Source: Plantactinospora endophytica
GTDB lineage: Bacteria; Actinomycetota; Actinomycetes; Mycobacteriales; Micromonosporaceae
DNA: 64,000 bases
Assembly: GCF_016862915.1 (NCBI RefSeq)
Contig: NZ_BONW01000016.1
Location: 248,001 to 312,000, forward strand
Direction of reading: 5' to 3'
Positions 15,716 to 25,400 of the stretch are shown one piece after another. The notes under the pieces are model-generated. The model did not search any database. It had not been told where the DNA came from and worked only from the letters and a program-made list of their open reading frames with translations. The stretch's first letter is position 1, and each line of letters opens with the position of its first letter. The position numbers and the translations under genes are program-made.

Positions 15716-16732
15716 TCAGGAGCGGCTGTCCGAGTCCGCCTCCTCGATGTCGGGCAGCGAGACCTTCGGGGGGAGCCGGCTCTGTCGGTCGGCCTCGGTG
15801 AGGAGCCGCCACTCCGACGGCGTGCACCCGTACTGCTGCTTGAACACGCGGGAGAAGGAGGAGTGGTCGGGGTACCCGGACGTCCGGGCGATGGTCGCGA
15901 CCGACACCAGTGCGTTGGCGGGGTTGGCGAGTTCCCGGGCGGCCCGGTTGAGCCGCTCCGTCCTGATCCACTCGCCGAGCGAGATGTTCATCCGGGCGAG
16001 CACCGTGTAGAGGTACCGCTTCGAGATGCCGAAGTGCGCGGCGAGCTTGTCGGCGTTGAGTTCCGGGTCGCGCGCGTGGGCCCGTAGGTGCAGCATGATC
16101 CGTGTGCCCAGCGTCTGGCTGAGTGGCTGCCGGCTGAGGAACTCGTCGCCGGCCGCGGTCGTCAACAGGGCGCGGAGCAGGTCGATCGTCGGGTACGCGA
16201 GCGCGGCGGCCTGGGCCTGGGAGAGTTCGGGCAGCGCGGCCAACTCGGTCAGGTACCTGCCGACCAGCGGCCCGAGCGGGCTGCGCCCGACGTTGCGGAC
16301 CATCACGTCGCGGAGGAGGAGGTAGGGCAGCCCCAACTCCTCCATCGTCACGGTGACGGACCAGGCGAGGACGGGCTCCTCCGACTGGAGCCTGAGGGCG
16401 TCCCGACTCCAGTACGGCACCATCGAGCCGGACCGTTGCCGATCCACCCGGTCGTTCTGGGCGATCGTGTAGGGCCCGGTGGTGACGGTCAGGACCAGCC
16501 GGGCCGCCGAATCCCGCCGGGCGAGGCTGGCCGACCGGTAGCCAAGGAAGTTGTCGAGCGTGGTCCGGGTGACGTTGATCCCGCCGAAGTAGCGGTCCAT
16601 GTGCTGGAACCTGACCGTACGGCCACGGTCGGCCGGACGGGCCCGGAACGGCACGGAGCAGGTGCGGGCCGCCTCGTCGAGGATGTCGACCCGGGAGGAG
16701 GGCTCGCAGTCGGTCAGGTTGAAGTAGCGCAT
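15716..16732 (-). CDS. AraC-family transcriptional regulator
   Basis: 338 residues. The first 200 form an AraC-binding-like domain of the type in AraC/TetR-like activators (MDRYFGGINVTRTTLDNFLG). The C-terminus has the two HTHs of AraC/XylS: LNADKLAAHFGISKRYLYTV and VATIARTSGYPDHSSFSRVF, followed by KQQYGCTPSEWR. ATG 16730-16732 has CGGAGG upstream. It is divergent from the alpha/beta hydrolase at 17056 across 323 bp that carries 21-bp-spaced direct repeats. Autoregulation and control of that hydrolase are inferred. Confidence 0.92.
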   Translation of the reverse strand: MRYFNLTDCEPSSRVDILDEAARTCSVPFRARPADRGRTVRFQHMDRYFGGINVTRTTLDNFLGYRSASLARRDSAARLVLTVTTGPYTIAQNDRVDRQRSGSMVPYWSRDALRLQSEEPVLAWSVTVTMEELGLPYLLLRDVMVRNVGRSPLGPLVGRYLTELAALPELSQAQAAALAYPTIDLLRALLTTAAGDEFLSRQPLSQTLGTRIMLHLRAHARDPELNADKLAAHFGISKRYLYTVLARMNISLGEWIRTERLNRAARELANPANALVSVATIARTSGYPDHSSFSRVFKQQYGCTPSEWRLLTEADRQSRLPPKVSLPDIEEADSDSRS

Positions 16733-17055
16733 CCCGTGGGCCTCCGGTTGCCACTCAAGGCGACATCAGCCGCTCCACCACACGCGAAGAGTAGCGCCAC
16801 GCCGGCTCCGTTCGCGCCGGCCGGACGTGCATCTTGCTGTGCCGGGCGTGCACATCCGGGCGCCCTGAGCAGGTGGCCCGGAATCCGGTGCACCGGACGC
16901 ACAGCACGACGCACTACCGGTTAAAGCGGCGGACCGGGTCCCGCGCCTAGGGTCTCGGCCAAGGGTGCGAGCACCTGATCGGCGACTCAGGGATCCGGTC
17001 GACGGCGACCTCCCCGCGTCCTGGTTTCCTGACTGTTTCCGAAGGGACTTGTCTG
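16733..17055. promoter_or_regulatory. divergent control region with AraC-like direct repeats
   Basis: Non-coding. CCGGACGTGCAT (16821-16832) is repeated as CCGGGCGTGCAC (16842-16853), 10 of 12 identical and exactly 21 bp apart, two helical turns, as AraC-type proteins often require. A perfect 14-bp palindrome, TCCGGTGCACCGGA, follows at 16884-16897. These lie between the AraC gene and the hydrolase and are the best candidates for its operator. Confidence 0.45.
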
Positions 17056-17874
17056 ATGGCTCCGGACACGATCGTCCTGGTGCACGGCTTCTGGGTCACC
17101 CCACGTAGCTGGGAGCACTGGATCAGCCACTACGAGCAGAAGGGGTTCCGGGTGATCGCCCCCGGCTACCCGGGCTTCGAGGTCGAGGTGGAGGCGTTGA
17201 ACGCCGACCCCGACATCATCACCTCGGTCACGGTCAAGGGCATCATCGACAAGATCGAGAAGATCATCCAGGGGCTGGGGCAGCAGCCGATCATCATGGG
17301 GCACTCCGCAGGCGGGGCGTTCACCCAGATCCTGCTCGACCACGGGTACGGCGCGGCCGGCGTCGCGCTCAACTCGGCGCCCACCGAGGGCGTACGGGTG
17401 GTGCCGCTGTCGCAGGTCAAGTCCACGTTCCCGGTGTTGAAATCGCCGGCGAACCGGCACCGGGCGGTCGGCCTCTCCCTGGAGGAGTGGACGTACGCCT
17501 TCACCAACACCTTCACCCCGGAGGAGTCGAAGGCGCTGTACGAGCGCTACCACATCCCCGCCAACGGCGGCATCCTGTGGGGCAGCGTGCTGGCCAACTT
17601 CCAGCCCGGCCACCAGGACACCTGGGTCGACTACCACAACGACGACCGGGCGCCGCTGCTGTTCGTCTCCGGCGGTGAGGACCACATCATGCCGCCGGCG
17701 ATCCAGCAGTCGAACCACCGGCACTACAAGTCGGACACCGTCACCGAGATCCGGGAGTACCCCGGCTACGCCCACCTGTTGCCGGCGCAGCAGGGCTGGG
17801 AGGCGATCGCGGACGAGGTACTCGACTGGGCGCTGCGGCACGCCCGTACCGGCCCGGTGCCGAGCGCCGGTTGA
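17056..17874 (+). CDS. alpha/beta hydrolase
   Basis: 272 residues. VLVHGFWVTPRSWEHW gives the HG oxyanion loop, IMGHSAGGAF the nucleophile elbow (Ser84), SGGEDHIMP the acid region, and YPGYAHLLPAQQGW the catalytic His. There is no signal peptide, so it is cytosolic. The layout is that of the actinomycete alpha/beta hydrolases often annotated as lysophospholipase-like or esterase; the true substrate is unknown. ATG 17056 follows AAGGGA with 8-nt spacing. Its divergent AraC neighbour suggests inducible expression. Confidence 0.88.
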   Translation: MAPDTIVLVHGFWVTPRSWEHWISHYEQKGFRVIAPGYPGFEVEVEALNADPDIITSVTVKGIIDKIEKIIQGLGQQPIIMGHSAGGAFTQILLDHGYGAAGVALNSAPTEGVRVVPLSQVKSTFPVLKSPANRHRAVGLSLEEWTYAFTNTFTPEESKALYERYHIPANGGILWGSVLANFQPGHQDTWVDYHNDDRAPLLFVSGGEDHIMPPAIQQSNHRHYKSDTVTEIREYPGYAHLLPAQQGWEAIADEVLDWALRHARTGPVPSAG

Positions 17875-17987
17875 CCGACGTCCGGCGCGCTGCTCCTGGC
17901 GGCGTGGTCGACCGGCCGGCGGGGTAGGCCCACGGGTGGAAGTGTGGTCAACCCGCCGGGCGGGGCGACGGTTGCTATCGTGCGGGC

Positions 17988-18230
17988 GTGGGTTCCAACA
18001 GCGGCCAGACGCTGACCGTCACCGCCCGCGAGGTGGTCGACCGGAAGTTCGACCCGTCCAGTTATCCCTACCGGCATCTCGCCGTGGTGCAGGTCGCCAA
18101 GATCGGCACGCCGGACAGCCAGATTCCGCTTGTCATGGGCGCGGTGGAGACGCTCGGCCAGATCGGCTGGGAACTCGCCGCCTTCACCATGGCGAACCGG
18201 ACCGTCGTGGCGGTCATGCGCCGGCGTTAG
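17988..18230 (+). CDS. small conserved-looking protein of unknown function
   Basis: 80 residues, start GTG 17988. Composition and codon use are gene-like; the sequence has SYPYRHLAVVQVAKIGT and ends TVVAVMRRR. This alternation of strands and a helix (MGAVETLGQIGWELAAF) resembles short DUF4177-like proteins, but I cannot assign it firmly. A TATCGT hexamer ends 6 nt before the start, so the transcript may be leaderless. The last 53 bases, with the stop, are duplicated immediately downstream. Confidence 0.65.
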   Translation: MGSNSGQTLTVTAREVVDRKFDPSSYPYRHLAVVQVAKIGTPDSQIPLVMGAVETLGQIGWELAAFTMANRTVVAVMRRR

Positions 18231-18290
18231 CTTCCGCCTTCACCATGGCGAACCGGACCGTCGTGGCGGTCATGCGCCGGCGTTAGCTTC
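18178..18290 (+). repeat. perfect 56-bp tandem duplication
   Basis: Bases 18178-18234 recur exactly at 18234-18290, period 56. The first copy holds the last 17 codons and the TAG of the small gene. The second copy lies after the stop and carries an ATG-to-TAG remnant, MANRTVVAVMRRR. With no mismatch in 57 bp, the duplication must be recent or selectively kept. Confidence 0.95.
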
Positions 18291-18344
18291 GGGTGGCGAC
18301 GGCCCGTCGGCCCGCCAGGACGCGAAGCCGTCCGCCGTTGGTTG

Positions 18345-18767
18345 TCACGGCTCCTGCCGCCACAACGGCGTGACGTCGGCACGGGTGAAGCGCCAGCCCT
18401 CGGCGGTGCGGAGGGCGCCGAACGCGTAGCGCAGGCCGACGAGCCGCAGCGCCGACGGGAACGTCTGCCCCGAGGGGAAGAACGCGACGAGCAGGTTCGC
18501 CGTCACGTCGGCGCGGTCTCCGTCCAGGTCGACGAGTACGTCGGTGGCCAGGTGCTGGGTGCGCTCGGCGTCGTCGCTGGTCCGCGCCACGTACGCGACG
18601 ATCTCGGCTATCCCGGTGGCGGTGCCGCGCGGGCTGTGCACCACCGCGTCCCGGTGGTAGATCCGCCGTGCGGTCTCGTCGTCGTCGCCGTTGTCCAGCC
18701 ACCGCCCGAGGCGACCGACCAGGGCGGTGAGTTCGGCTCGGTCGATCTGGTCCGTCAACTCGGCCAC
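18345..18767 (-). CDS. SnoaL-like / nuclear transport factor 2 family protein
   Basis: 140 residues with the SnoaL-like fold: an N-terminal helix (QIDRAELTALVGRLGRWLDN), then YHRDAVVHSPRG, VLVDLDGDRADVTANLL and a final FTRADVTPLWR. The family includes polyketide cyclases, isomerases and many small-ligand binding proteins, so no reaction can be given. GTG 18765-18767 has GGAGGA 6 nt upstream, which favours it over a start at 18818 that has no such site. It is probably a single-gene unit facing the small gene at 17988. Confidence 0.85.
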   Translation of the reverse strand: MAELTDQIDRAELTALVGRLGRWLDNGDDDETARRIYHRDAVVHSPRGTATGIAEIVAYVARTSDDAERTQHLATDVLVDLDGDRADVTANLLVAFFPSGQTFPSALRLVGLRYAFGALRTAEGWRFTRADVTPLWRQEP

Positions 18768-19127
18768 GGCAGGTCCTCCGGTTCGATGTGTGGGCGCCGG
18801 AGAAGTCTCCGACCTCAACCTCGCTTCAAGTCAACCCCCGGCCCGTACCAGGCGGGCGCGGCAGCGCGCTGACCCGGTCCGCCAACTCCGCGCTCCGCGT
18901 TGGAGCCAGGCCGTCGACGGGGTCGGTGGCGGACCGGCGCGGATGAGCGGTACCGCGCGGCGGCAGGCATCGTCCGACGCGGCGACGCGTGCGGTCGGAG
19001 CGTCCCGTCGCGACCTGGCCGGAACCGGGAGACGGCGTTCGGGTTGCGCCGGGCGGACACGGTGCGGACCGACCGTCGTGTGTACGGTGTCGCCACCGTG
19101 ATGGCATCGGGGCGGTGGAGGTCGGTC
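18768..19127. other. intergenic region without a supported gene
   Basis: 360 bp between divergent genes. It must hold promoters for both sides. Open frames here are arginine-rich antisense artefacts. I see no clear dyad or terminator. An in-frame ATG at 19101 could extend the next gene by nine codons. Confidence 0.5.
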
Positions 19128-20903
19128 GTGCGGGAACGGGTGGCGCTCTACGGGCTGGCGGCGGCGATCTGCGTCGCCGTGCTCGCCCCGCTCGCCGCGC
19201 CCGGTTACGTACTCGCCTTCGACATGGTCTTCGTTCCCCGGCAGCCGTTGCGGTGGGACCTGGTGGCGCCGGCCGACGTTCTGCCCCGGTCGGTGCCGCT
19301 CGACGCGGTCGTCTCGCTGGTCACCCAGGTCGTGCCGGGCTGGCTGGTACAGCGGTTCGCCCTCGTCGCCGTCCTGGCGGTCGCCGCCGTCGGGGCAGGG
19401 CGCCTGGTGCCGGCCGACCGGTTGCCGATCCGGTTGGGGGCGGCCCTCGGGTACGCCTGGACGCCGTACCTCGCCGAGCGGCTGCTGATCGGGCACTGGG
19501 CGTTGCTGCTCGGGTACGCGGCACTGCCCTGGCTGGTGCAGGCCGTGCTCCGGTTGCGGGCGGGCCGTCCCGGGGCGCTCGCCAGGGTGGTGCTGGCCGC
19601 CGCGCCGGCCGTACTCACCCCGACGGGTGGGCTCATCGCGTTCGGCGTCACGGCCGCGCTGGTCCCCGGTCGCGGCGTGCCCAGACGTCCCGCGATCCTC
19701 GCCGTCCTCGCGGTGGCGGCGCTCAACCTGCCGTGGCTGGTCGCCTCGGTCACCACCACGGCGGGCGGCAGCTCGGACCCGCTCGGCGTGCCGGCGTTCG
19801 CGGCCCGGGCCGAGAACTGGAGCGGGGTGCTCGGCGCGCTCGCCGGTACCGGCGGCATCTGGAACGCCCAGACCACGCCCGGCAGCCGGGCGTCCGGGCT
19901 CGTCCCGGTGGCCACCCTGGCGCTGCTGGCCCTGGCCGTGGCCGGGTACCCGGTGCTGCGGCGGCGCTGGGCCGGTGTCGCGGCAGGTCGGTACGCGAAC
20001 GGCGACGACGCCCCGGATGTCGGGGTGGGCGGGGGAGTGGCGGGCAGGTTCGCCGGGATCGCCGCCGTCGGTTTCCTGCTCGCCTCGGCCGGCGCGCTGC
20101 CGGTACTCCGGGACGGGCTGGCCTGGTTGGTCGTGGCCGTACCCGGGGCCGGCCTGCTCCGCGACGGGCAGAAGTTCCTGATGCCGTACGCGTTGTTCCT
20201 GGTGCTCTGTGCGGCGCTCGGCGCGCAGCGGCTGGCCGGCCGGCTGGCGGCGGTGCCGGCGGCGGCCGGCGCGGTGCTGCTCGGGTTTCTCCTGCTGCCG
20301 GTGGCCACGCTGCCCGATCTGGGCTACGGCGTGGCCGGGCGGCTCCGGCCGGTGCACTACCCGGCGGACTGGGACATCGTCGCCGCCCGGGTGGCCGAGC
20401 AGCCGGGCCCGGTGCTCTCGCTGCCGCTGAGCGCCTACCGGAACTATCCGTGGAACCCGGGGTCGGTGGTGCTCGACCCGCTGCCGAGGTACCTGCCGGC
20501 GGAGGTGGTCGTGGACGACACCCTGGTCGTCGGCGACCTGGCGGTGGCCGGGGAGAACTCCCGGGCGGGCGGCATCCGCCGGCTGGTCGGCAGCGGGGCA
20601 CCGGTGGCCCGGTCCGGCGTCCGGTGGGTGGTGGTGCAGCGGGACGCCGCCGGACCGGTCGCCGGGGAGACCCTGGCCGGACTCCACGTCGTCTACAGTG
20701 GACCCGAGCTGACCCTCTACGCCAACCCGCAGTTCGGGCTCGACGACACGTCGCCGGCCCGGGCGGACCGGTCCGTCTGGACCTGGCGGCGTTGGCTCGC
20801 CGCCGGTGCGGGAACGCTCGCCCTGGGCATCACGTTGGCCGCCCTGGTGGCCCTGGGGATCAGGGCCGTTTCGCGCCTGGGCCGGCACCCTACTCCGTGG
20901 TAA
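19128..20903 (+). CDS. multi-pass membrane protein, GT-C/YfhO-like (AftD-related)
   Basis: About 591 residues with roughly 10-12 hydrophobic helices and a large soluble part before the last helix. GYVLAFDMVFVPRQPLRWD near the start resembles the first extracytoplasmic loop of GT-C glycosyltransferases. A soluble stretch with YPADWDIVAARVAEQPGPVL parallels one in the AftD-like protein encoded at 22499 (YWREAAGWLDQRL). I infer a polyprenyl-phosphate-sugar-using enzyme or its partner. GTG 19128 has GGAGGT 5 nt upstream; ATG 19101 is an alternative without a site. It lies next to the DUF2613-like peptide and the glycosyltransferase genes. Confidence 0.7.
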   Translation: MRERVALYGLAAAICVAVLAPLAAPGYVLAFDMVFVPRQPLRWDLVAPADVLPRSVPLDAVVSLVTQVVPGWLVQRFALVAVLAVAAVGAGRLVPADRLPIRLGAALGYAWTPYLAERLLIGHWALLLGYAALPWLVQAVLRLRAGRPGALARVVLAAAPAVLTPTGGLIAFGVTAALVPGRGVPRRPAILAVLAVAALNLPWLVASVTTTAGGSSDPLGVPAFAARAENWSGVLGALAGTGGIWNAQTTPGSRASGLVPVATLALLALAVAGYPVLRRRWAGVAAGRYANGDDAPDVGVGGGVAGRFAGIAAVGFLLASAGALPVLRDGLAWLVVAVPGAGLLRDGQKFLMPYALFLVLCAALGAQRLAGRLAAVPAAAGAVLLGFLLLPVATLPDLGYGVAGRLRPVHYPADWDIVAARVAEQPGPVLSLPLSAYRNYPWNPGSVVLDPLPRYLPAEVVVDDTLVVGDLAVAGENSRAGGIRRLVGSGAPVARSGVRWVVVQRDAAGPVAGETLAGLHVVYSGPELTLYANPQFGLDDTSPARADRSVWTWRRWLAAGAGTLALGITLAALVALGIRAVSRLGRHPTPW

Positions 20904-20975
20904 CGTGCACGCCACGTCACATGGCGATGTCATGGTCGACAGTCGTGGTTCGGCGGTCCGTGGGAGGGATCTGAC

Positions 20976-21176
20976 ATGCGCAGGACGCTTCCGGTGCTGG
21001 TGGTGGGACTGGTCGCGGCGTTGCTGGGCGTGGTCGGCGTCGCCGGCGTGGCCTCGGCGATCAGCACGACGCCCGAGCAGGCCGCCAAGCAGGAGGCCGA
21101 GAACCTGAGGGAGGCGGCCGAGCCCGGCCGCCCGCCGCAGTTGGCGCCCAGGCCGCAGGGCTACGGCACCCGCTGA
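20976..21176 (+). CDS. small secreted or anchored peptide, DUF2613-like
   Basis: 66 residues: a helix (LPVLVVGLVAALLGVVGVAG) and then a charged, Pro-rich tail ending QGYGTR. ATG 20976 follows GGGAGGG. In mycobacteria a DUF2613 small protein sits beside aftD, and the same arrangement here (GT-C protein, small peptide, AftD-like gene nearby) supports a role in arabinan assembly or stability of the enzyme. The assignment rests on size, topology and context. Confidence 0.65.
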   Translation: MRRTLPVLVVGLVAALLGVVGVAGVASAISTTPEQAAKQEAENLREAAEPGRPPQLAPRPQGYGTR

Positions 21177-21188
21177 CACCTGCCGGAT

Positions 21189-21221
21189 CCGAGGAGTGGC
21201 CCGACGGTGGCCGCCCCTCGG
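21189..21221. terminator. bidirectional hairpin terminator
   Basis: Arms 21189-21201 and 21209-21221 pair over 13 bp with one mismatch and one G-T, around a 7-nt loop. It lies between the converging ends of the DUF2613-like gene (21176) and the glycosyltransferase gene (21231). Confidence 0.7.
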
Positions 21222-21230
21222 TCCGCGCGT

Positions 21231-22409
21231 TCAGACCGCCACCGGCGTCCCGACGCCCGCCGTCTGCCGGACCAGGGCGTCGAACTTCTCGCCCGCCGCG
21301 CTCCAGGTGAAGCTCTCGGCGTAGGCCCGCGCGGCGGCACCCATCGCGGTCCGCCGTGCGTCGTCGGCGAGCAGTGCCCGGGTGTACGCGGTGAACTCCT
21401 CCTCCCCGTCGGCGAGCAGTCCGGTGCGGCCGTGCACGATCGCCTCGGCGACGCCACCGGCACTGCGGAACGCCACCGTCGGCGTACCCCGGCCGCCGGC
21501 CTCCACGATGGTGAGTCCCCAGCCCTCCTTCAACGAGGGCGTCAACGCCACCCAGGCCGACGAGAGCAGCGCGTCCCGCTCGGCGTCGCTCACGAAACCC
21601 GTGAACAGCACCCGGTCACCGACCTCCAGCTCCGCCGCGTACTCACGGAGTCTCGGCTCCCACCAGCCCTGGCCGGCGATCACCACCGACAGGGTCGGCC
21701 ACTGCGGCGCGAGCCGGGCGAGTACCCGCAGCGCCACCTCGACCTGCTTGTGCGGCACGAGCCGGCCCAGCACCACAAGCGTCGGCTCGACGCTCTCCGG
21801 GCCGGCAGCGGTGACCGACTCCGGGGTGCCGTTGTGCACCACGGTCACCCGTTCCGGGTCGACGCCGAGCGTCGCCAACTCGCGCCGGGTCGCGGCGGAG
21901 ACCGTCACGTACCGGCAGCGGCGGTAGACGTGGACCGCCAGCGACGACTCGATCCACCAGCCCAACCGGGCCGCCCACGGCGGCAGGACGACCGGCCACT
22001 GCTCGCGGTGTACGTGGTGGACCAGCATGATCACCGGACGTCGGGACCACAGTGGCGACAGGAAGGGCAGCCCGTTGCAGACGTCGACGATGAGGTCGGG
22101 TCGACCTCGTCCGGCCACACCGCGCCGGAGCCGGCCCAGCCCGAACCAGCCGGCGAGGTAGGTCAGCGCGGCGCGCATGTAGACGGTGTGTCGACCGCCG
22201 CGCCGGATGATCCGTACGCCGGCCGGGTTGGTCTCCTCGGCCGGTCCGGCCGGATGCGCGGCGCAGAACAGCGTGGCGGCGTGGCCGCGCGCCACCAGCT
22301 CGGCCGCGATGCGCTCGACATACACTTCCGAGCCGCCGCCGTGCGGGTTGCGGGTGTCACGCCAATTGAGGAACAGGACGTGCCGGGGTGTGGCATCGTA
22401 CGACTCCAC
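21231..22409 (-). CDS. glycosyltransferase family 4 (GT-B)
   Basis: 392 residues. The N-terminal domain begins HVLFLNWRDTRNPHGGGSEV, the glycine-rich acceptor loop of GT4 enzymes. The C-terminal domain has LVVLGRLVPHKQVEVALRVL and the donor-site stretch PSLKEGWGLTIVEAGGRGTP, with the Glu of EX7E-type sites. It should be cytosolic or peripheral at the membrane and use a nucleotide sugar. GTG 22407-22409 has AGGAG 5 nt upstream, which decides against the longer frame to 22535. It is divergent from the AftD-like gene across 89 bp and so probably serves the same glycan. Confidence 0.9.
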   Translation of the reverse strand: MESYDATPRHVLFLNWRDTRNPHGGGSEVYVERIAAELVARGHAATLFCAAHPAGPAEETNPAGVRIIRRGGRHTVYMRAALTYLAGWFGLGRLRRGVAGRGRPDLIVDVCNGLPFLSPLWSRRPVIMLVHHVHREQWPVVLPPWAARLGWWIESSLAVHVYRRCRYVTVSAATRRELATLGVDPERVTVVHNGTPESVTAAGPESVEPTLVVLGRLVPHKQVEVALRVLARLAPQWPTLSVVIAGQGWWEPRLREYAAELEVGDRVLFTGFVSDAERDALLSSAWVALTPSLKEGWGLTIVEAGGRGTPTVAFRSAGGVAEAIVHGRTGLLADGEEEFTAYTRALLADDARRTAMGAAARAYAESFTWSAAGEKFDALVRQTAGVGTPVAV

Positions 22410-22498
22410 GCGCGCTCCTACTGGCGAGTAGTGTTCGCGATCGCGCCAGACTACGGTCTGGCGTAGCGCTGTCGCAATGGGCTGAAGAGGGAGGCCGT

Positions 22499-25400
22499 AT
22501 GACGCGGGGACCAGCCACCGGTTCCGATCGGGCACCGCTGGTGAGCCCCGCCGCCGGAGCCGACGGTCCGTCCGACGACACCGCCGGGGCGAGCCCGGAC
22601 GCCGCCACCCGGACCGGTTCCGGCGGAACGGACGAGCCGGTCGCCGGACGGGCGCGCGTCGTCTGGCGACTGCGGCACGCCGCCGTCTGCGTACTGCTCG
22701 GTGCCCTGGCGTTCCTCCAGGACCCGGGCATGATGGTGGTCGACACGAAGGTGGACCTGGCGGTCAACCCGCTCGGCTGGCTGGAACGGTCGTTGCACGT
22801 CTGGGACCCGGCCGGCACCTTCGGCCAACTCCAGAACCAGGCGTACGGCTACCTGTGGCCGATGGGGCCGTTCTTCCTCGCGGGCGACCTGGCGGGCGTA
22901 CCGATGTGGGCCGTCCAACGGCTCTGGTGGACGCTGCTGCTCTGCGTCGGCTACCTCGGCGTGGTCACCCTGGCCGGGCGGCTGCACATCGGCACCCCGG
23001 TCGCCCGGCTGGTCGCCGGGGTCGCGTTCGCACTCTCACCACGGCTGGTCACCGAGATCGGTCCGGTCTCGGTGGAAGCCTGGCCGAGCGCCGTCGCCCC
23101 CTGGGTGCTGGTACCGCTGGTCGGCCTGGCCCGCAACCCGTCCACCCCGCTACGCCGTGCCGTCACCCTCTCCGCGCTCGCCGTCGCCTGTGCCGGCGGT
23201 GTCAACGCGACGGCGGTACTGGCGGTCGTCCCGCTCGCCGCCCTGTGGCTGTGCACCCTGCGACCGCTGCGCCGCAGGGTCGTCGCGCTCGTCGCCTGGG
23301 GTACGGCGGTGGCCGCCGCCACCGCCTGGTGGCTGGTTCCGCTGCTGCTGCTCGGCCGCTACAGCCCGCCGTTCCTGGACTACATCGAGACCGCCGAGGT
23401 CACCACCCGACCCACCGACGTCGTTTCGGTGCTGCGCGGCACCGCGCACTGGCACGCGTACCTGACCGACGCGCACGGGCCGCTCTGGCCGGGCGGCTGG
23501 CGGTTGGCCACCGTGGCACCGCTGGTCGTCGCCACCCTGGTCGTCGCCGGAACGGGCCTGGTCGGCCTGGCCCGGCGCGGGATGCCGCACCGGCGGTTCC
23601 TGCTGACCGGGCTGCTCGTCGGGTTGGCGCTGGTCGGCCTCGGTCACGTCGCGGCCGGCCCGCTCGGCGGCGCGGTGACCGGCAGCGGGCTCTTCGCCGA
23701 CGCGGCACGGACGTTCCTCGACGGTGCCGGGGCACCGCTGCGCAACGTGCACAAGTTCGACGTCGTCCTGCGGCTGCCGCTGGTGCTCGGGCTCGCCCAC
23801 CTGCTCGGCCTCGTCGGCCGGGCCGCCACCGTCACCGCCGGCCCCTGGCGCCCGCCACCGCGCCGTCGCACCGCCGCAGCCCGTGCGGTCGGCGCCGGTG
23901 CGACGGCCGAGGACTGGCCGGTAGAGGTCGGTCCGGCCCGCCCCCCGGTTGCCGCAGCCGGCGCGACCGCCGAGGACCGGTCAGCGGTCGACGGCGGCCC
24001 CGCATCCCGTCCGGTAACCACAGTCGGTGCGGCGCGCACCATGGTGGACCCGGTGCCTCCGCCGCCGTACGTTCCGGCGCTGAGCCTGACCCGGTTGCGT
24101 GCGGTGACGGTCACCGTGCTGGTACTGGCCGGTGTCGTCGGGGTCGGCACCCCGGCCGTCACCGGACACCTGGCCGCACCCGGCAGCTTCTTCAACGTGC
24201 CCGGCTACTGGCGGGAGGCCGCCGGCTGGCTGGACCAGCGCCTCGACCATGAGCGGGTACTGGTCGTCCCGGCGGCCCGCTTTCCCCGCTACCTGTGGGG
24301 CAATCCGTCGGACGAGATCACCCAGCCGCTGCTGGACGCCCCCTGGGCGGTACGCAGCTCGATCCCGCTCACCCCGACCATGACCATCCGGCTGCTCGAC
24401 GCCGTCGAGTCGGTGGTCGCGACCGGGCAGGGCTCGGCCGGTCTGGCCCAGGTGCTGTCCCGGTCCGGCGTCCGCTACCTGCTCGTCCGGTCCGATCTCG
24501 ACTACGGGCAGGCCCGCAGTGCCCGACCGCTCGCGGTCCGGCAGGCGCTCGCCCGGTCGCCCGGGATCAGCCGGGTGGCGTCGTTCGGCCCGACCGTAGG
24601 CGGCGGCTTCCTGCCCGGGACGTTCAACGACCGGGGACTCGACGTCGCCGTCCCGGCCGTGGAGATCTTCGAGGTCGACGGGGCCGTCCAGCCGGTGGTG
24701 GCCTACGACGCGGCCGACGTGACAACGGTGGTCGGCGGGCCGGAGTCGCTGCTGGACCTGGCCGCGGTGGACCGGCTTCCCGCCGCGCCGACCGTGCTGG
24801 CCGTGGACCGGCCACCGGACTGGCCGGCGGGTGCACCGGTCACTCTGACCGACGGGCTGCGGCGCCGGGAGACGGCGTTCGGACTGTTGCAGGACAACAG
24901 CTCCGCCACCATGGCGCGGTGGGACGAGTGGCGGTTGTCGGCACCGGCCCACGACTACCTCTCCCCGGCGGCGACCGAGCACACCACGATGGTGCGGTAC
25001 GAGGGCATCGCGGGCGTACGCGCGTCGTCCTCGTGGGCCGACGCCCAGCCGTTGCACGGTTCGCGGCCGGCGCACCACCCGTACGCCGCGCTCGACGGTG
25101 ACCCCGGCACGTCGTGGCGTACGCCGCCGCAGACGGTCTCCGAGGGCCAGTGGCTGGAGGTCGAGTTGCTCCGGCCACAACCGGTCGCCGAGGTGGCGCT
25201 CGACTTCGACCTCGGCGCCGACACACTGCCGACCCGGGTGACGGTTGCCGCCGGGGTCGACGTGCGGACGGTCGAGACCTTCGGCGCGGGTGTGGTGGTC
25301 CGGCTCTCCGGTGCGGCGTCGACAAAACGGGTGTTGGTCCGGATCGACGGGGTGGTCGACGTCCGGAAGGGCGGCGGCGGGGTGGGGCTGGCCGAGGTGC

